A DNA stretch of 7,600 nt, from the NCBI GenBank assembly GCA_029858145.1, contig JAOUFP010000126.1:1-7600 (forward strand), in the 5' to 3' direction. This stretch comes from Nitrospirota bacterium (GTDB taxonomy: Bacteria; Nitrospirota; Thermodesulfovibrionia; Thermodesulfovibrionales; UBA6898). The position numbers and the translations under genes are program-made. The notes beneath the pieces are model-generated. The model was not told the DNA's origin, did no database searches, and saw only the letters and a list, made by a program, of their open reading frames with translations. Below, piece by piece: positions 4,727-7,600 of this stretch; position 1 is the stretch's first letter; every line of letters starts with the position of its first letter.

Positions 4727-6070
4727 ATGAAGAAAAAATTTGTCCTTGATACGAATGTGCTTTTGCATAACTCAAACTGCATCTTTGACTTCGAAGACAA
4801 TGACCTTGTCCTGCCGATTGAAGTAATCGATGAGCTGGACCACTTCAAAAGGGAAGCGGATGAAAGAGGCAGGAATACCCGGCAGATCATCAGAACGCTG
4901 GATGAACTCCGCACAAAAGGCAGATTGGGAGACGGCGTCCCGCTTGGCAACGGCGGGATGCTCCAGGTGCTTGTTCAGGATACCTCCAGTGAGCCGATTG
5001 AGGGGCTCGCCGCCGATGTTATGGACAACCGTATCCTCAGGGCGGCCTATTTCCTCTCCAGACAGTCCAGCAAAAAAGGCGGCTTGAAGGATGACTTCAA
5101 GGTAATTTTTGTATCAAAGGACATAAACGCGAGAATCAAGGCTGACGCAGTCGGTCTGGATGTGATGGATTATGAGAAGCAGAAGGTGAACTTTGATGAG
5201 ATCTTTACAGGCTGGCGGGCAGTTCCTGTTTCAGCGGATATGATAAATGAGTTCTATGCCAGGGAAATGCTCGATATTGCGGGGCTGCAGCTCTATCCGA
5301 ACGAGTTTGTTGTCCTTGAGGATGAGGCGAATGCCAAACATACTGCGCTCGGCAAGTATCTGCCTGAGAAAGGCAAGGTGGTTCCCCTTTTCCATCAGAA
5401 GTCTCAGCCAAGAGGGATCAGGGCGCGCAACATGGAGCAGCAGTTCGCCCTTGAACTCCTGCTTTGCGACGATATCAAGCTTGTTACCCTGATGGGTTCA
5501 GCCGGAACCGGGAAGACCCTCCTTGCCCTCGCGGCCGGCATCGCAAAGGTTGTGGATGAGCGTTTCTATACCAAGCTGCTTGTTTCGCGGCCGATCATCC
5601 CATTTGGCAGGGATATCGGTTTTCTGCCCGGTGACAAGGAGGACAAGATGCGGAACTGGATGCAGCCGATCTATGACAACCTGCGTCTGCTCGTCAGCTC
5701 AACTTCCAACGGGGAGGATGTCGAGGGCAAGGTCGATCGTCTTATGCAGTCGAGGGGCGGCAGGACAATCGAGGTCGAGGCCCTCACCTATATCAGGGGG
5801 AGGTCCATACCCAGACAGTACATGATCGTCGACGAGGCCCAGAACCTTACGCCCCACGAGGTCAAGACGATCATCAGCAGGGCAGGAGAGGATACAAAGA
5901 TCATACTCACCGGAGACCCTTACCAGATCGACAGTCCCTATCTCGACGCCAGCAGTAACGGCTTGAGCTATGTGGTTGAGCGGATGAAGGGGCAGAAGCT
6001 CTTCGGACATGTCACGATGACGAAGAGCGAAAGAAGCGATCTCGCCTCTCTGGCGGCGAGTGTCCTGTAG
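4727..6070 (+). CDS. PIN domain-PhoH family ATPase (PhoH2-type RNA helicase/ribonuclease)
   Basis: This encodes 447 residues, the normal length of PIN-PhoH fusions. In the PhoH2 family the PIN domain cuts RNA and the PhoH part is an ATP-dependent helicase, usually studied as an RNA-decay or toxin-antitoxin-related enzyme. The PIN domain (about 1-155) has its acidic set: D8 in VLDTNVLLH, D35/E36 in VIDELDHFK, D100 in MDNRIL and D132 in SKDINAR. The PhoH ATPase has Walker A G257-SAGTGK-T264, SRPIIPFGRDIGFLPG (287-302), Walker B MIVDEAQN (366-373), TGDPYQID (395-402) and a late arginine R436 in KSERSDLA. Both sites appear intact, so it should be active. ATG 4727 has AAGGAG (4711-4716) 10 bases upstream. 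No antitoxin-like small gene is seen immediately upstream, unlike mycobacterial phoAT-phoH2. It converges with the 6089 gene, 18 bases apart. Confidence 0.95.
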   Translation: MKKKFVLDTNVLLHNSNCIFDFEDNDLVLPIEVIDELDHFKREADERGRNTRQIIRTLDELRTKGRLGDGVPLGNGGMLQVLVQDTSSEPIEGLAADVMDNRILRAAYFLSRQSSKKGGLKDDFKVIFVSKDINARIKADAVGLDVMDYEKQKVNFDEIFTGWRAVPVSADMINEFYAREMLDIAGLQLYPNEFVVLEDEANAKHTALGKYLPEKGKVVPLFHQKSQPRGIRARNMEQQFALELLLCDDIKLVTLMGSAGTGKTLLALAAGIAKVVDERFYTKLLVSRPIIPFGRDIGFLPGDKEDKMRNWMQPIYDNLRLLVSSTSNGEDVEGKVDRLMQSRGGRTIEVEALTYIRGRSIPRQYMIVDEAQNLTPHEVKTIISRAGEDTKIILTGDPYQIDSPYLDASSNGLSYVVERMKGQKLFGHVTMTKSERSDLASLAASVL

Positions 6071-6088
6071 GAGACTTTTGGAGCGATG

Positions 6089-6901
6089 TCATTTTCTTTG
6101 AGCAGGAGGGCGCTGCGGCCGGGAAAAGCTGATGCCGGAGGGCCTGAGGAGTTTTGCAAGGAGTGAGATCGCTATGTCCAGATGATCTTCCGGGCTGAGC
6201 AGGGGCCCCAGCACCTGGATCTGACCAGCGCGGGTTAACAAACGATCGTCATAGGGAGCTTCGGGGCACCGTCTCCGCAACTCCCCGATGAGATGCGAAA
6301 AGTTCGCCTGTCTGGTCGGCTGCAGAGCGGCACCGAGCGAATCGTAGGAAAGCCCGCCTTCCCGAAAGAGGAGCGCAGGATGCTCTCCTGCATAGACAAT
6401 CAGGAATCCTTCTCTTGTTTGAGTCGAGCTCTCAAGGATTTTTCCCGTGGTTTTGGTCATTTTCATGCCGCTGGTAAGGAGCGCCATCCCGGGGTCGAAC
6501 TTTTTTTCTTTTATGGTCTCTTTGCCTGTGACCTGAGCGATTGAGGTCCCGCGGATGAAGAGGTCGATGCCGCCATAATCGACCGCAAGGCTCTCGCCTG
6601 CCCCTGTTCCTGCGATTAATCCGTCCTCGCCAAACCTGAACTTCCGGACAACGAACCTCGCTGACCCCGACTCGATTTCACCCGCTTTCAACAGGATGGC
6701 AGCGAAGCCGCTTGCCCCGAGTTTCGCCATCAGTTCCTCCGCCGGTCCGATAGCAGCAGAAACTCCGACAATGACAGGACCACTGCCGGGGACTCTCAGG
6801 CGAGAGAGCGCCTCATAGGCTGTGCACTTAAGTGCAGCAGACAGAGCGCCTGCGAGAGCCTCCTTTTTATCCTGCAGGCTATGGATCGCGACGATATGCA
6901 T
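6089..6901 (-). CDS. Unrecognised 270-residue cytoplasmic protein, operon partner of DUF2892 gene
   Basis: I recall uncharacterised proteins with a similar MxxxAxHSLxD start in anaerobic Deltaproteobacteria, but no function. It is soluble, with no signal peptide or membrane segment. Residues 1-75 (IVAIHSL, then ALSAALKCTAYEALSRL, GPVIVGVSA, LMAKLGASGFAAILLKAGE) alternate strand and helix in a way that recalls the ribosomal protein L7/L12 C-terminal or ClpS fold. The middle (83-180) is strand-rich with FVVRKFRFG, LAVDYGGIDLFIRGT and GFLIVYAGEHPALLFREGG. The C-terminus (200-253) is helical and ends in a basic Pro-rich tail. There are single cysteines at C26 and C212. ATG 6899-6901 has AAGG 6 bases upstream, and the gene begins 8 bases after the DUF2892 stop, so they are co-transcribed. 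It ends 18 bases from the convergent PhoH gene. Confidence 0.8.
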   Translation of the reverse strand: MHIVAIHSLQDKKEALAGALSAALKCTAYEALSRLRVPGSGPVIVGVSAAIGPAEELMAKLGASGFAAILLKAGEIESGSARFVVRKFRFGEDGLIAGTGAGESLAVDYGGIDLFIRGTSIAQVTGKETIKEKKFDPGMALLTSGMKMTKTTGKILESSTQTREGFLIVYAGEHPALLFREGGLSYDSLGAALQPTRQANFSHLIGELRRRCPEAPYDDRLLTRAGQIQVLGPLLSPEDHLDIAISLLAKLLRPSGISFSRPQRPPAQRK

Positions 6902-6909
6902 TGACTGCC

Positions 6910-7119
6910 TTACTCCGGTTTAGCTTTCTTTGTGGAAATTCCCAGTGGTTTATAAAGCGGGCACCAGCCGATTCCACTCGTCCCGAGAAAGGCAACGGCA
7001 AAGATGCCGAGGAGCACAGCGAGCGTGCCGGATACTGCACCGCTCAATAAAAGCATAACGATAACGACCGCGATGATTGTCCTGAGCAGGCGGTCGATTG
7101 TTCCCATGTTCCTAGTCAT
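6910..7119 (-). CDS. DUF2892 small inner membrane protein
   Basis: This encodes 69 residues with two membrane helices (about 13-28 and 31-49) and the family endings N4-MGTIDRLLR near the start and G51-WCPLY-KPLGI at residues 51-61. DUF2892 proteins match the C-terminal membrane part of YgaP, where it is linked to a rhodanese domain and to sulfide or thiol handling; here the domain stands alone, and no rhodanese is adjacent. It probably sits in the inner membrane with a conserved Cys53. ATG 7117-7119 has AAAGGAGGG (7128-7136, minus strand) 8 bases upstream. It is followed 8 bases later by the 270-residue gene. A promoter with a palindrome in its spacer lies directly upstream. Confidence 0.9.
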   Translation of the reverse strand: MTRNMGTIDRLLRTIIAVVIVMLLLSGAVSGTLAVLLGIFAVAFLGTSGIGWCPLYKPLGISTKKAKPE

Positions 7120-7141
7120 AGTCGGTACCCTCCTTTGCCTT

Positions 7142-7170
7142 ATTCTATCACCTGAAACCGTTTCCGGTAA
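7142..7170 (-). promoter_or_regulatory. Extended -10 promoter of the DUF2892 operon
   Basis: Minus strand reads TGATAGAAT (7142-7150), with a weak -35 TTACCG (7165-7170) at 17 bases. Predicted +1 is near 7135, giving a very short leader that starts inside the ribosome site AAAGGAGGG (7128-7136). Confidence 0.45.
7151..7167. promoter_or_regulatory. Interrupted palindrome in the DUF2892 promoter spacer
   Basis: CCTGAAACCGTTTCCGG is symmetric about base 7159 with 7 of 8 pairs matched. It lies exactly between the -10 and -35 elements, where a bound repressor or a MerR-type activator could act. It could also form an ACCG-GAAA-CGGT hairpin on the minus strand. Confidence 0.4.
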
Positions 7171-7215
7171 GACCTGAGGGGAAATAGTCCGCTGCGATGC
7201 TTTTAAGGGGAGTGT

Positions 7216-7600
7216 CTACGGGAACTCGGGCAGAGGGCTTGTCAGCCTCCAGAAGCCTTTCCCGTCCTTTTCCTGATAGACCCATTTCTGTATATCGGCG
7301 AGCGTTCTTACCTTTGAAGAGGAGAGGGTGTAGTACTCGATTTCTACCTTTACTTCGGCTTCTTTTTTCGTTTCGTCATAATTTACGTCAATGATCCGGT
7401 AATCGACCACCGCCACCTTGCTTGCCTTCCTCGACCACTCGTTGTATTCTCCGGAGATTGAGTCCGCGAGAAAGTGGCTTGCGGTTTCGAGTTGACGCCA
7501 GCGCACCGACTCGTTATAGTTCTTGAGACTTCTTTCGAAGTCCGCCCTGACAGTTTTCTGCGCATTGCAGGAAACAAGTGCGATCATTGCAAGCAATGAA
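7216..7600 (-). CDS. Lipoprotein of unknown function, 5' end outside the window
   Basis: The frame is open to the right edge, so the true start is probably beyond it. The visible part begins with the end of a hydrophobic signal sequence, LLAMIALVSC, where LVSC (Cys codon at 7567-7569) is a good lipobox; the next residue is Asn. About 117 mature residues follow. A helical start (RADFERSLKNYNESVRWRQLETASHFLAD) is followed by strand-rich sequence (VVDYRIIDVNY, EAEVKVEIEYYTLSS, WVYQEKDGKGFWRLTSPLPEF). The layout recalls NTF2-like or Ig-like periplasmic folds. It is likely anchored in the inner or outer membrane, facing the periplasm. It ends at TAG 7216-7218, 96 bases before the DUF2892 start on the same strand. 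Coding is clear; function is unknown. Confidence 0.8.
   Translation of the reverse strand, partial: SLLAMIALVSCNAQKTVRADFERSLKNYNESVRWRQLETASHFLADSISGEYNEWSRKASKVAVVDYRIIDVNYDETKKEAEVKVEIEYYTLSSSKVRTLADIQKWVYQEKDGKGFWRLTSPLPEFP

Noticed and set aside
4727..5250. PhoH gene as part of a toxin-antitoxin pair
   Set aside because: No small antitoxin frame with a ribosome site precedes it; the upstream gap holds only a hairpin, a promoter candidate and repeats.
6068..6091. Terminator between the convergent PhoH and 6089 genes
   Set aside because: The 18-base gap has no stem or T-run; any terminator must lie inside the neighbouring coding sequence.
1..7600. Defence island, prophage, transposon or CRISPR array
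   Set aside because: No transposase, integrase, cas or restriction gene, no terminal repeats and no regularly spaced long direct repeats were seen.

Overview
The window reads as ordinary bacterial chromosome, about half G+C and densely coded. It holds eleven protein genes, nine complete and two cut by the window edges, with no RNA gene, insertion sequence, CRISPR array or phage gene that I can see. The mix is a C_GCAxxG_C_C cysteine-rich protein, a very small dihaem cytochrome c, a SWIB protein with a histone-like tail, DUF2892, PIN-PhoH and a T2-family asparaginase. It suggests an anaerobic or metal/sulfur-respiring lineage such as Nitrospirota or Desulfobacterota; this is inference from gene content, not a placement.

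Layout. Bases 1-800 (minus) look like a three-gene operon: cysteine-rich redox protein, small membrane protein, and the start of a YjgA/DarP-like ribosome-associated protein. Bases 910-1398 (plus) encode a membrane protein with an HELSH zinc-protease motif, converging on a 71-residue dihaem cytochrome c (1408-1623, minus). A 227-base spacer rich in inverted repeats follows, then the SWIB gene (1851-2297, minus) with a good promoter. Divergent from it, 2501-4044 (plus) carries an unrecognised 210-residue protein whose stop overlaps the start of an isoaspartyl peptidase/L-asparaginase. A small four-helix membrane protein (4111-4524) and a PIN-PhoH ATPase (4727-6070) follow on the plus strand. 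The right end (minus) has a 5'-cut lipoprotein, a DUF2892 membrane protein and an unrecognised 270-residue protein; the last two form an operon.

The genes do not form one obvious pathway. The most notable signal is regulatory: five promoter candidates share an extended -10 of the form TGATAnnAT. The window's first promoters also sit so close to their start codons that the M50-like protein and the cytochrome may be translated from leaderless or nearly leaderless mRNAs. I found no convincing new defence, mobile or biosynthetic system. The most open biology is in the two unrecognised proteins and the 1624-1850 spacer.
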